This document shows, one piece after another, positions 27,003-42,272 of a stretch of 64,000 bases of DNA. The notes under the pieces were generated by a model that was not told the DNA's origin, did no database searches, and saw only the letters and a list, made by a program, of their open reading frames with translations. The DNA lies in NCBI GenBank assembly GCA_030550025.1, contig JAUQQC010000001.1, positions 62,001 to 126,000 of the forward strand, in the 5' to 3' direction. Position 1 is the stretch's first letter; every line of letters begins with the position of its first letter. The stretch is from Acidobacteriota bacterium. GTDB lineage: Bacteria; Acidobacteriota; Blastocatellia; HR10. The position numbers and the translations under genes are program-made.

Positions 27003-30000
27003 ATGAGGCGTTCGTGGCTTGTCGCTACTGGAGCGTTGGTCGTCGGGGCAGCCGTAGTGTTCGCCTCGCGGGGAGGTCTGGGGGGATCGGAGGCGGTTTC
27101 GTCGGCGAGTTCATCAAGTCGATCGCTGATGCGGCTTGATCCTCGCGCTCGGCCTCGAGTGAATTTTCGCACGCTTGGAGAGGATGTTCTCTTCGCCCCG
27201 GGCATGGAGTGCTTCGCGGAGACGCGACTTCTCGACACTGCCGCTTGGGCTGATGGGGAGCGTCGCGCTTGGCCGCAGAAGCTGGCGTTCGGGGATTTCA
27301 ACGGGGACGGCTTGGCCGATCTTCTGCTCTTCGGGAACTGGAAGGGGCGCGCCTTGCTGACGGTGAAAATCCGGCGGGCAGATGATCGCTTTTGCCCGGG
27401 CTTCACCTTCCATCTCGGGACGGGGGAGATCACCGAGGGCGTCATGGCAGACATCACGCAGGATGGGCATGCGGATGTCCTCGTTGCGTTCGCCGAGGCA
27501 CCGCTCTTAGAGCTTCTGATCGGAGATGGGCGAGGGGGGATCGCGGATCGGCGGGAGGTCGTACTGGAGGAACCGGCACGGGCTGTCGCTATTGGGGATG
27601 TCACCGGCGACGGGTATGTGGACATCGCCCTCGCCTTCGGCGCGCCAACGCGAGTGGTTCTTCTGGTCGGGCGCGGCGAGGGACGTTTTGAACGGGCGAG
27701 CCTCCTCTCACTCTGGGACGCGGCGGATCCAATCGTCCTTCGGATAGCTGATCTCGATCGCGATGGGCATGGGGATCTCATCCTCGCTCATGGGGGCGGA
27801 ATCGTGTGGGCTCGCGGGACAACGGCGGGGTTCCTCGAGCCGATGTTCCTCCCGGTAGATTCCGAGCCGACGGGCCTCGTCGTCGAGGATTTCGATCTGG
27901 ATGGACAGGCGGATGTGGGGTTGAGCGATGCAGCTGGGAACGTGCAGCTCTTCCTTGGGACGGCAGGCGGGGGATTCGTCAGACGAGGGACGTGGTTCGT
28001 GGGGGAGGCCACGTCGGCGCTCGCGGTCGGTCATTTCGATGTCGATGGATATCCGGACGTCGCCGTCGCGCTTGCTGATCGGAATCAGCTCCTCCTGCTC
28101 ATGGGAGATGGGAAGGGAGGATTCGAGGAGGTGTTCGGTATGGAGGTGGGCGATCCGGTAGCGGCGATTTTGGCGGCGCGAGTGAATCGCGATGCTCTGG
28201 ATGATCTGCTCCTCGGCGAACGGCGTCCGGGGGGATGGCTCATCGCCGTGACCGACGCTGCGCGCATCGTCGTGACGACGACGGCCGATACGATTCGCGA
28301 AGACGGTCGCGTCTCACTGCGAGAAGCCATTCTCGCGGCCAATGGCGTGCCGCCCAATCGCGACGTCGTGGGGCAACCGAGAGCGCCCGAGGTGATCGCG
28401 TTCGATATTCCGGAATCGGAGCGCCGAGATGGCGTCTTCACGATCGAAGTGGATGGTGCGTTGGGACCTCTGCCTCGATTGGTGGATGGAGGGACAACCA
28501 TTGATGGGACGACGCAACCAGGGTGGAGCGGTTCGCCGATCATCGTGCTCAGCGGTCGGCGAGCCGGCCTGGCCGATGGGCTCGTGATCACCTCTTCGCT
28601 CAACGTCATCGCCGGATTGGTGATCCATGGGTTCGAGGGGAGCGGCGTGAAGATCATCGTGGATCCGCCGGAATCCGGCACGGCGACGGGAAACATCGTG
28701 CGCGGGTGTTATATCGGGACGGATCCGACCGGGCGACAGAGCATCGGGAACGGGCTCTACGGCGTTCTGATCACGCGGAATCGCACGCAGGCGAACCTCA
28801 TCGGAGGGACGGCCCCGACCGATCGGAACGTCATCTCGGGGAATCGCAGCAATGGGATCGAGCTGGATTTTCCCACCTTCGGGAATCTCATTTTGGGGAA
28901 CTACATTGGGACGACGGCCGATGGGATGGGCGCGTTGCCCAACGGCGGAGCGGGCGTCTTCATCAGCGGAGCGCGAGATAACGTGATCGGCGGACGCGAA
29001 CCCGGAGCTGGGAACCTGATCTCAGGGAATTCCGGCAGCGGCGTTCAGATCGTCGGCGTCTTCGGGAATCAAGTGCAAGGGAATTGGATCGGCGTAGATG
29101 CGACGGGAAGGCGTGCTCTGCCCAATGGCGGCGATGGGGTGACGCTCATCGGCGGGGCGCATAGTAACCTCATCGGGGGGAGCACCGAAGCCGCGCGCAA
29201 CGTGATCTCCGGCAATGCCCAAAATGGCGTGCGCGTGGCTGACGCGTTCTCGAATCAGATTGCGGGGAATATCATTGGCCTCGATCCGACGATGACGCGC
29301 GCCGTGCCCAACGGCGCGAGCGGGATCCTGGTGACCGCGGGCGCGCGGGAGAACCTCATCGGGGGGCTCGAGCCCTCAAGCGGCAACGTCATTGCGGGAA
29401 ACTCAGGCGATGGGATCACACTCGCGCGCGGAGCGAGCAACACGCAGATCATCGCCAACCTCATCGGCACGACGGATCGCGAGGGCCTGTCTCGACTGCC
29501 GAATGGCGGGAACGGGATCGCCATCTTCGGCGTGCAGGGCACGGCTATCGGAGGAGCGACGCTCGCCGCAGCGAACACCATTGCGTATAATGCGCGCGCG
29601 GGGGTTCTGATCGCCGATGGCGAAGAGGTGCCGAGTCGCGGGAATCGGATTTGGTGCAATGCTTTCTTCGCTAATGGCGGCTTGGGCATTGATCTGGGCG
29701 GTGACGGGGTGACGCCCAACGACGTGGGCGATGCCGATGCGGGGCCGAACGCGCTCATGAATTTCCCCGTCGTGCGAGAGTTGAAGGAGGTGCCGGGGGG
29801 CGTCTTGCTCCGAGGGCGAGTAGATACGGTCAATCCGATGGCGGCGCACGTAGACGTTTACGTGGCGGACCCCGATCCGACGGGATTCGGGGAAGGGCGG
29901 CGGTGTGTCGCTCACGGGATCAGGCCAGGTCCGGACGGGACGTTTGAGGTCCTGCTCGCCGGACTCTCGATTCGGGACTCCGTGACGCTGACGGCGACGG

Positions 30001-31016
30001 ATGAAGCGGGAAATACATCGGAATTCTCCCGCCTCGCCCCTCCGGTGGACGTGACGCCGCCGAGCGTGCGCGTGATCAGTCCCAATGGCGGCGAATTCGT
30101 TCTGGCGGGGACTTTGTTGCCGATCGTGTGGGACTCCTCGGACGACGCGGGAATTCTGCTTCATGAGGTCGCGCTCTCGCTCGACAGCGGGCGCACGTGT
30201 TCGATCCTGCTCGGGCGCGTGAGCGGCGATAAACGTTCGTTCGTGTGGGAGGTCCCGGAAGGCATGCTCTCCTCCACAGCGCGGATTTGCGTCACCGCGC
30301 GGGATTTCTTCGATAATGTGGCGACCGACGTCAGCGACGGAGATTTCCAAATCGGGCGCAGCGATCGCGAGCAACCGGTCGTGCGCGTCCTCCGACCGAA
30401 CGGGGGCGAGGTCGCCCGAGCGGGCGAGCCGTTCGAGATCACGTGGGAGGCGACCGATAACGTCGCTCTGGCCTCATGCGATCTGTTGGTCTCCACTGAT
30501 GGCGGAGCGAACTTCACGCCTTTGGCCGCGCGAATCCCGGCGGATGTGCGTGCGTTCACGTGGACCGTCCCCGAAGGTCTTTCCACGACGCGCGGGCGCG
30601 TGCTCGTGCGCTGCCGCGACCTGGTGGGGAACGTCGGAGAAGACCGCAGCGATGGTGATTTCGCCATAGACGGGGCGCCGCCGACGGTGGGCGCCGTCGT
30701 GGTCTTCGACGTGAACGGCCCCGGGCGCTTCTTTGTCGCGCGGCGCCCGTTGACGATCGCCTGGGAAGCCTCCGATGACGTAGGGATCGTGCGTCATCGG
30801 ATCGAGTTCTCGCGCGATGACGGACGCACGTTCGAGCCCTTGCGCGATGCTCAAGGGAATATCGTCGGAGACGATATCCCAGGCGATGCTCGGCAGTTCA
30901 CATGGGTCGTGCCGGGAACGGTCTTCACGCGCACCGGGCGATTTCGCGTCACGGCGATTGATCGCGCCGGGCGGACGAGTTCGGCCTTGAGCGAGCGCAT
31001 TTCGATCGTCAATTGA
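27003..31016 (+). CDS. Large secreted FG-GAP / CSLREA / beta-helix / Ig-like protein
   Basis: The 1337-residue product starts with a signal peptide (RRSWLVATGALVVGAAVVFA). Residues ~90-410 are about seven FG-GAP/VCBS-like Ca-binding repeats (FGDFNGDGLADLLLFG, IGDVTGDGYVDIALAFG, VGHFDVDGYPDVAVAL). Near residue 430 is a CSLREA-like element (DTIREDGRVSLREAILAANG), where Val replaces the Cys. Residues ~480-910 are a right-handed beta-helix with recurring NVISGN, GNYIGT and NLIGG turns. Three Ig-like repeats close the protein (ISPNGGEFVLAG, LRPNGGEVARAG, and a third). It is probably a surface or released adhesin- or polysaccharide-binding protein. No catalytic residues are clear. Confidence 0.88.
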   Translation: MRRSWLVATGALVVGAAVVFASRGGLGGSEAVSSASSSSRSLMRLDPRARPRVNFRTLGEDVLFAPGMECFAETRLLDTAAWADGERRAWPQKLAFGDFNGDGLADLLLFGNWKGRALLTVKIRRADDRFCPGFTFHLGTGEITEGVMADITQDGHADVLVAFAEAPLLELLIGDGRGGIADRREVVLEEPARAVAIGDVTGDGYVDIALAFGAPTRVVLLVGRGEGRFERASLLSLWDAADPIVLRIADLDRDGHGDLILAHGGGIVWARGTTAGFLEPMFLPVDSEPTGLVVEDFDLDGQADVGLSDAAGNVQLFLGTAGGGFVRRGTWFVGEATSALAVGHFDVDGYPDVAVALADRNQLLLLMGDGKGGFEEVFGMEVGDPVAAILAARVNRDALDDLLLGERRPGGWLIAVTDAARIVVTTTADTIREDGRVSLREAILAANGVPPNRDVVGQPRAPEVIAFDIPESERRDGVFTIEVDGALGPLPRLVDGGTTIDGTTQPGWSGSPIIVLSGRRAGLADGLVITSSLNVIAGLVIHGFEGSGVKIIVDPPESGTATGNIVRGCYIGTDPTGRQSIGNGLYGVLITRNRTQANLIGGTAPTDRNVISGNRSNGIELDFPTFGNLILGNYIGTTADGMGALPNGGAGVFISGARDNVIGGREPGAGNLISGNSGSGVQIVGVFGNQVQGNWIGVDATGRRALPNGGDGVTLIGGAHSNLIGGSTEAARNVISGNAQNGVRVADAFSNQIAGNIIGLDPTMTRAVPNGASGILVTAGARENLIGGLEPSSGNVIAGNSGDGITLARGASNTQIIANLIGTTDREGLSRLPNGGNGIAIFGVQGTAIGGATLAAANTIAYNARAGVLIADGEEVPSRGNRIWCNAFFANGGLGIDLGGDGVTPNDVGDADAGPNALMNFPVVRELKEVPGGVLLRGRVDTVNPMAAHVDVYVADPDPTGFGEGRRCVAHGIRPGPDGTFEVLLAGLSIRDSVTLTATDEAGNTSEFSRLAPPVDVTPPSVRVISPNGGEFVLAGTLLPIVWDSSDDAGILLHEVALSLDSGRTCSILLGRVSGDKRSFVWEVPEGMLSSTARICVTARDFFDNVATDVSDGDFQIGRSDREQPVVRVLRPNGGEVARAGEPFEITWEATDNVALASCDLLVSTDGGANFTPLAARIPADVRAFTWTVPEGLSTTRGRVLVRCRDLVGNVGEDRSDGDFAIDGAPPTVGAVVVFDVNGPGRFFVARRPLTIAWEASDDVGIVRHRIEFSRDDGRTFEPLRDAQGNIVGDDIPGDARQFTWVVPGTVFTRTGRFRVTAIDRAGRTSSALSERISIVN

Positions 31017-31196
31017 ACGGAGCGAATTCGGAGAGGGAGTGTTCCTTGAGCGCGGCGTCGCCGCTTCGGCGAGATCGTTGGGGAGAGGTGGGTCAGGGGA
31101 AGGTCTCTTCTTACTTCTTCTCGCTGGCTCCCTCCTGTCTCGATCGGGGAAGGTCTCGAAGGAGACGATCGAGACGCTGAGGGGTCGGCCGGAGAT

Positions 31197-34899
<3,703 letters not shown>

Positions 34900-34982
34900 G
34901 CGGCCAAGATCCCGGATCAATCGAGGTTGTTCAACGGGGGATGCTCGTCTCCCTCCTCAGACGGGATGGAAGGGGGGCATTG

Positions 34983-35651
34983 ATGGACGAATCTTCGTCC
35001 GCTATTTGCGTTCTCACGAGCGGGGGATTGGATAGCGCCGTCCTCACCGCTGAGGTGCTGCCGCAGTACGCGCGTGTCTTTCCGGTCTATATCCGAAGCG
35101 GACTTCGGTGGGAGGAAGTCGAGCTGTATTGGCTTCGGCGCTTCCTGGATCGGTTGGGCGAAGGGCGCCTTCAGCCGCTCACTGTGATGCAGCTTCCCAC
35201 AGATGACGTCTATGAGGCGCATTGGAGCGTGACCGGAGAGGGGGTCCCCGAACGCGAGGCCGCGTGGGATTCGGTCTATCTGCCCGGGCGTAACATCATC
35301 TTACTGGCGAAGGCAGCCATCTTCTGCGCCCTGCGCGGAGTCTCCACGATCGCGCTTGGTCTGCTCGAAGGGAATCCCTTCCCGGATGCGACGCCTGCCT
35401 TCCTGTCTCTCATGGAGCAAGCGTTAAGCCAAGGGTTGGCGCATCGGATCACGATCTTGGCGCCGTATCGCGGGCTCTCGAAGCCGGAGATCATCCGACG
35501 CGGTCGCCATCTACCGCTGGAGTTGACGTTCTCTTGCATCGCGCCCGTAGGTCGGCGACATTGCGGCCGCTGCAGCAAATGCGCCGAGCGCCAAGAGGCC
35601 TTCGCTCAAGCCGGCATCGCCGACCCCACCATTTACGCCTATTCCTCGTAA
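34983..35651 (+). CDS. queC: 7-cyano-7-deazaguanine synthase
   Basis: QueC converts 7-carboxy-7-deazaguanine to preQ0 with ATP and ammonia, in queuosine synthesis. The 222 residues show the PP-loop [51 protein letters not shown] and the C-terminal zinc site [21 protein letters not shown] chose ATG 34983 after GGAAGGGGGGCATTG. The open frame runs back to a TTG at 34896 inside gyrB. In QueC the first loop is often G(G)xDS with longer C-terminal contacts, so distant PP-loop homologues remain possible. No queD, queE or folE is close. Confidence 0.87.
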   Translation: MDESSSAICVLTSGGLDSAVLTAEVLPQYARVFPVYIRSGLRWEEVELYWLRRFLDRLGEGRLQPLTVMQLPTDDVYEAHWSVTGEGVPEREAAWDSVYLPGRNIILLAKAAIFCALRGVSTIALGLLEGNPFPDATPAFLSLMEQALSQGLAHRITILAPYRGLSKPEIIRRGRHLPLELTFSCIAPVGRRHCGRCSKCAERQEAFAQAGIADPTIYAYSS

Positions 35652-35779
35652 CCTCGAGAAGAAAGGGCTCTCGCCAAATGGAGGCCGATTGCGCGCGCTT
35701 GAGGTTCACCGGAGGGGCCGTGTCCCAGCACGAACGTGCCGAAAGCGGGTGCGGTCTCTGGGGGCGAGGGGGGCATGCG

Positions 35780-35809
35780 TTGACAGAGGGAGAAGTGACT
35801 TGGTAGAGT
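35780..35809 (+). promoter_or_regulatory. Promoter of pta
   Basis: TTGACA (35780-35785) and TAGAGT (35804-35809) are 18 bp apart, 23 bp before the pta ATG at 35833. Confidence 0.55.
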
Positions 35810-35832
35810 GGCTTCTCTTGAAAAGTGGGGAT

Positions 35833-36831
35833 ATGAAGGTACTTGAGCGATTGCGAGAACGGGCCAGGGCCGATCGCCGACACATCGTGCTCCCCGAAGC
35901 GGAAGATGAGCGGGTCTTGTGCGCGGCCGAGCGTGCGGTGCGCGAGGGGATCGCGCGCGTGACGCTCGTGGGGCGTGAGGAAGCCGTGCGAGAGCGGGCG
36001 CGCGCGCTTGGGGTGCACCTTGAAGCCATTCCCATTGTAGACCCGCAGCGGTCGCCGGACCGCGAGCGCTACGCGCACATCTACTATGAGCTGCGGCGCG
36101 CGCGGGGCCTCACGCCGGAGGAGGCGCGTCGGCAGGTCGAGGATCCGCTCTACTTCGCCGATCTGATGGTGCGCGAAGGAAAGGCCGACGGCTGCGTGGC
36201 TGGCGCCACGCGCACGACGGCGGAGACCGTGCGCGCGGCGCTTCAGGTCATCGGATTGAAGGAGGGGTTTCGCATCGTCTCCAGTTTCTTCATCATCGTC
36301 GTGCCCGGTTGTCGGTACGGGGCGGAGGGCGCGTTCCTCTATGCCGATTGTGGGGTCGTCCCGCAGCCGACGGCGTCCGAGCTGGCGGACATCGCCATCG
36401 CGTCGGCTGAGAGCGCCCGCCTTCTGCTGGAAGTCGAGCCACGGGTCGCCCTGCTCTCGTTCTCGACGAAGGGGAGCGCTGAGCATCCGATGGTGGAGAA
36501 AGTGCGAGAGGCGCTGCGGACGATTCGCGCGCGGGCGCCCCATCTGCTCGTGGATGGAGAATTGCAAGCGGATGCCGCGTTAGTCCCTGAAGTCGCGGAG
36601 AAGAAAGCGCCGGGATCTCCCGTGGCCGGGCGCGCCAATGTGCTCATCTTCCCTGATCTGAATGCCGGCAACATCGCCTACAAACTCACCGAACGGTTGG
36701 CCGGAGCGGCGGCCATCGGTCCCATCCTGCAGGGCCTTCGGAAACCGGCCAACGACCTCTCACGCGGATGTAAGGCGGAGGACATCGTAGACGCTCTTGC
36801 GATCACGGCCGTTCAAGCGCAAGCGAATTGA
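35833..36831 (+). CDS. pta: Phosphate acetyltransferase
   Basis: The enzyme interconverts acetyl-CoA and acetyl phosphate. The 332 residues match the short single-domain Pta: [100 protein letters not shown], and the active-site region [20 protein letters not shown]. Phosphate butyryltransferase is a close relative and cannot be fully excluded, but the motif wording fits Pta better. No acetate kinase is adjacent. It has its own promoter and is followed by about 200 bp before rtcA. Confidence 0.92.
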   Translation: MKVLERLRERARADRRHIVLPEAEDERVLCAAERAVREGIARVTLVGREEAVRERARALGVHLEAIPIVDPQRSPDRERYAHIYYELRRARGLTPEEARRQVEDPLYFADLMVREGKADGCVAGATRTTAETVRAALQVIGLKEGFRIVSSFFIIVVPGCRYGAEGAFLYADCGVVPQPTASELADIAIASAESARLLLEVEPRVALLSFSTKGSAEHPMVEKVREALRTIRARAPHLLVDGELQADAALVPEVAEKKAPGSPVAGRANVLIFPDLNAGNIAYKLTERLAGAAAIGPILQGLRKPANDLSRGCKAEDIVDALAITAVQAQAN

Positions 36832-36915
36832 TCCGACGGCGCGCGTCGTGTCGAGAGCGGACTGCCATTTCTCCTCAGTGAGGGGCACGGCTTTTGATAT
36901 CTTCCGCTTGGGCCA

Positions 36916-36945
36916 TTGGAGACTCTCCCGCGCGCCCGCTAAAAT
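36916..36945 (+). promoter_or_regulatory. Weak candidate promoter of rtcA
   Basis: TTGGAG (36916-36921) and TAAAAT (36940-36945) lie 18 bp apart in an otherwise GC-rich gap, about 85 bp before the rtcA ATG. Confidence 0.35.
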
Positions 36946-37029
36946 AGATGATGATCGGCGCCCGTGGAGAAGCAAGTGACGAGGGCGGAGCGTCCCGTCC
37001 TTGTCGCGCTCTTTTCGAGGGGGCAGGCC

Positions 37030-38109
37030 ATGGTCGTGCGCATAGACGGATCAGTCGGCGAGGGGGGCGGTCAAATCCTGCGGACGAGTTTGGCGCTCGC
37101 AGCCTTGCTCGCGCGCGAGGTGGAGATCGTCAACATTCGTCGAGGGCGCAAAGTTCCGGGGCTGCAGCCGCAGCATCTGACGGCTGTGCGCGCGATCCGA
37201 GACATCACGCGGGGACGTGTGCTCGGGGACGAATTGGGCTCGGAGTTGCTCATCTTCATGCCGGGGAAGTGCGAAGGTGGCGTCTACGAATTCGACGTGA
37301 GCAAGATCCGGGCGAGCGCCGGATCGGTGAGCTTGATCTTTCAAGCCGTCCTGCCCGCCCTGCTCTTCGCGCCGCGCCCCACACACTTGGTCCTCAAAGG
37401 CGGCACGCATGTGCCCTTCAGTCCGCCCACGACCTATGTGGAGAAGGTCTTCCTTCGGATCTTGCAACGGATGGGCGTGCGCGCGAGCATGAAGACGATT
37501 CGTTGGGGGTGGTATCCCCAAGGTGGAGGGGTCGTCGAAGCGGACATCGAGCCTGTGGAGCAGTTATCGGCCCTTGAATTGACCGAACGCGAAGAGCTGG
37601 TCCGAATCGAAGGCCTAGCCGTCGTCTCTAATCTTCCGCTCTCGATCGCCGAACGTCTCTGTCGGCGATTGCTTCAGCGATTGGCCCGATATGAGCTCGT
37701 GGCCGAGATCGAGCTGGTGCAGGCGCCGGCTCCGGGAAGGGGGACGGGCCTCTTCGTCTTCGCGCAGTATGGAGATGTTGTTGCGGGATTCGGCGCGCTG
37801 GGCGAAATCGGGAAGCGCGCCGAGGCGGTCGCCGACGAAGTGTATCGTGCGTTGATGGCCCATCATCGCTCTGGGAAAGTAGCCGATCGGCATCTGGCCG
37901 ATCAGCTCCTCCTCTACATGGCCTTAGCCGATGGGCGCTCGACGATCACCGTCTCCGAGATCACTACTCACCTGCTGACCAACGTATGGGTCATCGAGCA
38001 ATTCTTGCCGGTGAAGTTCGAGGTCCAGGGAGAAGTGGGGAAGCCAGGGACAGTCTCTGTCGAAGGCGTGGGCTTCCGTCCTCGGGCGACGTTGCCGGGC
38101 GCATCGTGA
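37030..38109 (+). CDS. rtcA: RNA 3'-terminal phosphate cyclase
   Basis: RtcA converts RNA 3'-phosphates to 2',3'-cyclic phosphates using ATP through a covalent His-AMP. The 359 residues begin MVVRIDGSVGEGGGQILRTS and include GLQPQHLTAVRAIRDI, GSVSLIFQAVLPALLFA, MKTIRWGWYPQGGGVVEADI and the adenylated His in DRHLADQLLLYMALADG. ATG 37030 is preferred because upstream residues (from 36964) are not family-like. RtcA is often paired with the ligase RtcB and regulator RtcR, but neither is in the window. A universal stress protein gene follows after about 80 bp. Confidence 0.93.
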   Translation: MVVRIDGSVGEGGGQILRTSLALAALLAREVEIVNIRRGRKVPGLQPQHLTAVRAIRDITRGRVLGDELGSELLIFMPGKCEGGVYEFDVSKIRASAGSVSLIFQAVLPALLFAPRPTHLVLKGGTHVPFSPPTTYVEKVFLRILQRMGVRASMKTIRWGWYPQGGGVVEADIEPVEQLSALELTEREELVRIEGLAVVSNLPLSIAERLCRRLLQRLARYELVAEIELVQAPAPGRGTGLFVFAQYGDVVAGFGALGEIGKRAEAVADEVYRALMAHHRSGKVADRHLADQLLLYMALADGRSTITVSEITTHLLTNVWVIEQFLPVKFEVQGEVGKPGTVSVEGVGFRPRATLPGAS

Positions 38110-38188
38110 GGAAGCGCCGGGCGCTGGACGTTTGTGCCTTACACGATCGGCTGCGGATCGTGTGGGAGATCTCCTCATGGAGGAACAC

Positions 38189-38635
38189 ATGTTGCAACTC
38201 AGACGCATCTTGTGTCCGACGGATTTCAGCGAAGCAGCTCGACGGGCGTTCGATCTGGCCATCCCTTTGGCCGAGGCGTTCAACGCCGAACTGTATGTGG
38301 TTCATGTCGTTCCCGCGATCCCGTATCTGGAGCCGCGACCGACGTATCACTTCGACGTGCCGGAATACGAGCGGTTACTGCGCGAAGATGCCGAACGAGC
38401 GATGGCCGCGCTCGTGAACGGTCTGCAGACGCGCGTCGCCGTTCATCCGATCATCGCGCATGGCGATGTGGCCGAGCAGATCCTGCGGACGGCGGAGGAG
38501 AAAGATGTGGATCTGATCGTCATTGCGACGCACGGGCGCACGGGATGGCAGCATTTGGTCTTCGGCTCCATCGCCGAGAAGATCGTGCGCCTGGCGCGCT
38601 GTCCGGTTCTGACGGTGCGGCAGCCGCTGGCGTGA
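38189..38635 (+). CDS. Universal stress protein (ATP-binding type)
   Basis: This 148-residue UspA-fold protein starts MLQLRRILCPTDFSEAARRA. Its ATP-binding loop is GRTGWQHLVFGSIAEKIV (GxxG-x9-GS) after the DLIVIATH strand, and it ends CPVLTVRQPL. Such proteins dimerise and respond to stress or low energy. GGAGGAACAC supports ATG 38189. An in-frame ATG at 38177 is the alternative. It probably shares a transcript with rtcA. Its stop is 7 bp from the stop of the convergent trans-sulfuration gene. A related Usp domain is fused to the PGK-like protein 5 kb away. Confidence 0.9.
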   Translation: MLQLRRILCPTDFSEAARRAFDLAIPLAEAFNAELYVVHVVPAIPYLEPRPTYHFDVPEYERLLREDAERAMAALVNGLQTRVAVHPIIAHGDVAEQILRTAEEKDVDLIVIATHGRTGWQHLVFGSIAEKIVRLARCPVLTVRQPLA

Positions 38636-38642
38636 GCATGCT

Positions 38643-39821
38643 TCAGGCGAGGCGCGCCAACGCCTGTTTCAGATCGGCGATCAAATCCTCCACGTCCTCG
38701 ATCCCGACCGAGAGGCGGATGAGGCCTTCGGTGATGCCCGTCGCCAGACGCTCTTCCTCTGGGATGGGCCCGTGAGACATCGAGGCCGGATGTTGGATGA
38801 GCGAGGTGACGCCGCCGAGGCTGACGGCGAGCGTGATCACGCGCACGGATTCGACCAATCGCCGTCCGGCCTCCCGTCCACCTTTCACCTCGAAGGCAAT
38901 CATGCCCCCGAAGCCGCGCATCTGTCGTCGAGCCAGATCGTGCTGTGGGTGCGAGGGCAATCCCGGATAGAAGACGCGCTCGACCTGCGGATGCGCCTCC
39001 AGGAACTCCGCGATCCGCTGTGCCGTGGCGTTTTGTCGCTCCAGGCGCAGGCCGAAGGTCTTCATCCCGCGAATGAGTAGCCAGGCCTCGAAGGGACTGA
39101 GCGTCGGTCCGAAGAGCTTGGCGTACTGCCAGCAGCGTTCGATGAACGCCGCGGAGCCGACGATCGCACCCGCCGTCAGATCGTGATGGCCGCCGAGGTA
39201 CTTCGTCGCGCTGTGGACGACAGCGTCGATGCCCCGTTGCAGCGGGCGTTGATTGTAGGGCGTCGCGAACGTATTGTCAGCGATGGTGAAAATCCCGCGT
39301 TCGCGCGCCAGATGGGCGACGGCGTTGAGATCCGTCAAATCCAAGCGGGGGTTCGAGGGCGTCTCCACGTAGATGAGCTTCGTGTTCGGGCGAATGGCGC
39401 GGCGGAAGTTCTCCGGATCGGTCGGGGTGACGAACGTGATCTCGATGCCCAGCCGCGGGAGCGTGTCTCGGAAGAACTCCATCGTCGCGGCGTAGAGCGA
39501 GCGTCCGGCCACGATGTGCTCGCCGCTTTTGACGCATGCGAGCACGGCGACCGTGATGGCCGCCATCCCGGAGGAAAGGACGAGCGCACGCTCACCCCCC
39601 TCTAAAGCGGCGATGACGGCTTCGGCCTGTCGCGTCGTGGGATTCCCCCAACGCGTATAGTACTCCGTCGGCGCGATCTCCTGCGCGAATCGGGCACCGG
39701 CGGCCGCATCCTCTAGCTCGAAGACGGCCGTTTGAAAGATCGGCGGGGCGACCGCGCGCGTGGGATTCACCTCACGGCCCGCGTGAACGGCGATCGTGTT
39801 GATTCCCCATTCTCGTGACAT
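38643..39821 (-). CDS. Trans-sulfuration PLP enzyme (cystathionine synthase/lyase family)
   Basis: This 392-residue Cys/Met-metabolism PLP enzyme starts SREWGINTIAVHAGREVNPT. It has YYTRWGNPTTRQAEAVIAAL, ALVLSSGMAAITVAVLAC, YVETPSNPRLDLTDLNAVAH, ADNTFATPYNQRPLQRGID, and the PLP lysine in VVHSATKYLGGHHDLTAG. The last part (TSLIQHPASMSHGPIPEEER) matches cystathionine gamma-lyase, gamma-synthase, methionine gamma-lyase and O-acetylhomoserine sulfhydrylase alike. I cannot choose among these. It is a monocistronic minus-strand gene divergent from eno. Confidence 0.9.
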   Translation of the reverse strand: MSREWGINTIAVHAGREVNPTRAVAPPIFQTAVFELEDAAAGARFAQEIAPTEYYTRWGNPTTRQAEAVIAALEGGERALVLSSGMAAITVAVLACVKSGEHIVAGRSLYAATMEFFRDTLPRLGIEITFVTPTDPENFRRAIRPNTKLIYVETPSNPRLDLTDLNAVAHLARERGIFTIADNTFATPYNQRPLQRGIDAVVHSATKYLGGHHDLTAGAIVGSAAFIERCWQYAKLFGPTLSPFEAWLLIRGMKTFGLRLERQNATAQRIAEFLEAHPQVERVFYPGLPSHPQHDLARRQMRGFGGMIAFEVKGGREAGRRLVESVRVITLAVSLGGVTSLIQHPASMSHGPIPEEERLATGITEGLIRLSVGIEDVEDLIADLKQALARLA

Positions 39822-39954
39822 CGTCCTCTCCTTCGCGAGAGCTCGTCATGAGAACGAGAGTGTATGTCGGCTTCACGTTCAGAAGCAATGGCGAGGGCGC
39901 CCATGCTTGCGCGCCCGGTGGGGATCGGTCAAAATTGTCCGCGTGCGTTCGTGA

Positions 39955-41845
<1,891 letters not shown>

Positions 41846-41865
41846 GACGGGAAAGAGCTGGGCGA

Positions 41866-41894
41866 TTGACAGGCGCCGGAGGGGTTCCTATACT
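41866..41894 (+). promoter_or_regulatory. Strong promoter of rpsT
   Basis: TTGACA (41866-41871), 17 bp, TATACT (41889-41894), about 60 bp before the rpsT ATG. This is one of the best sigma-70 matches in the window. Confidence 0.75.
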
Positions 41895-41901
41895 TGACTT
41901 C

Positions 41902-41932
41902 CTCTCGGAGGGGGTAGAGCCTCCGTCGAGAG
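41902..41932 (+). promoter_or_regulatory. Leader hairpin before rpsT
   Basis: CTCTCGGAGG (41902-41911) can pair with CCTCC (41920-41924) and GAGAG (41928-41932) with a 3-base bulge. It begins at the predicted transcription start and ends about 13 bp before the ribosome site. S20 controls its own synthesis in E. coli at the leader, so a similar role is possible. Confidence 0.35.
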
Positions 41933-41954
41933 CATCATGGGAGAAGAGGGAGCT

Positions 41955-42233
41955 ATGCCGCGCACGAAATCCGCGATGAAACAGTTACGCAAGAGTCTGA
42001 AGCGGCGCGAGATCAATCGGCGGAATCTCTCGCGCCTGCGCACGTACATCAAGAAATTGCGTCGCGCCATTGAGGCGGGCGATGCACAATTGGCGCGGGA
42101 GCTGCTGCCACAGACGATCTCGATCATTGACAAGTCCATCCAAAAAGGCGTCATTCATCGGAACGCGGCCGCTCGGTATAAATCCCGCCTGACGATCCTG
42201 GTCAATCGGTTGGCGGCTGCGGCTCAAGCGTGA
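41955..42233 (+). CDS. rpsT: 30S ribosomal protein S20
   Basis: S20 binds 16S rRNA at the foot of the small subunit. The 92-residue, very basic helical protein shows MPRTKSAMKQLRKSLKRREI at the start and the family end pattern KGVIHRNAAARYKSRLTILV. ATG 41955 follows GAAGAGGGAGCT, and the ATG at 41937 is too early. A strong promoter and hairpin lie directly upstream. The PGK-like fusion gene follows after 39 bp and probably shares the transcript. Confidence 0.95.
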   Translation: MPRTKSAMKQLRKSLKRREINRRNLSRLRTYIKKLRRAIEAGDAQLARELLPQTISIIDKSIQKGVIHRNAAARYKSRLTILVNRLAAAAQA

Positions 42234-42272
42234 GGCCGACCGGGAGGCGATGAGGGATCGGGAGGGGCGCTT

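Noticed and set aside
31017-31196. Possible replication origin upstream of recF-gyrB
   Set aside because: No DnaA-box-like TTATCCACA repeats or AT-rich unwinding region were seen in the gap.
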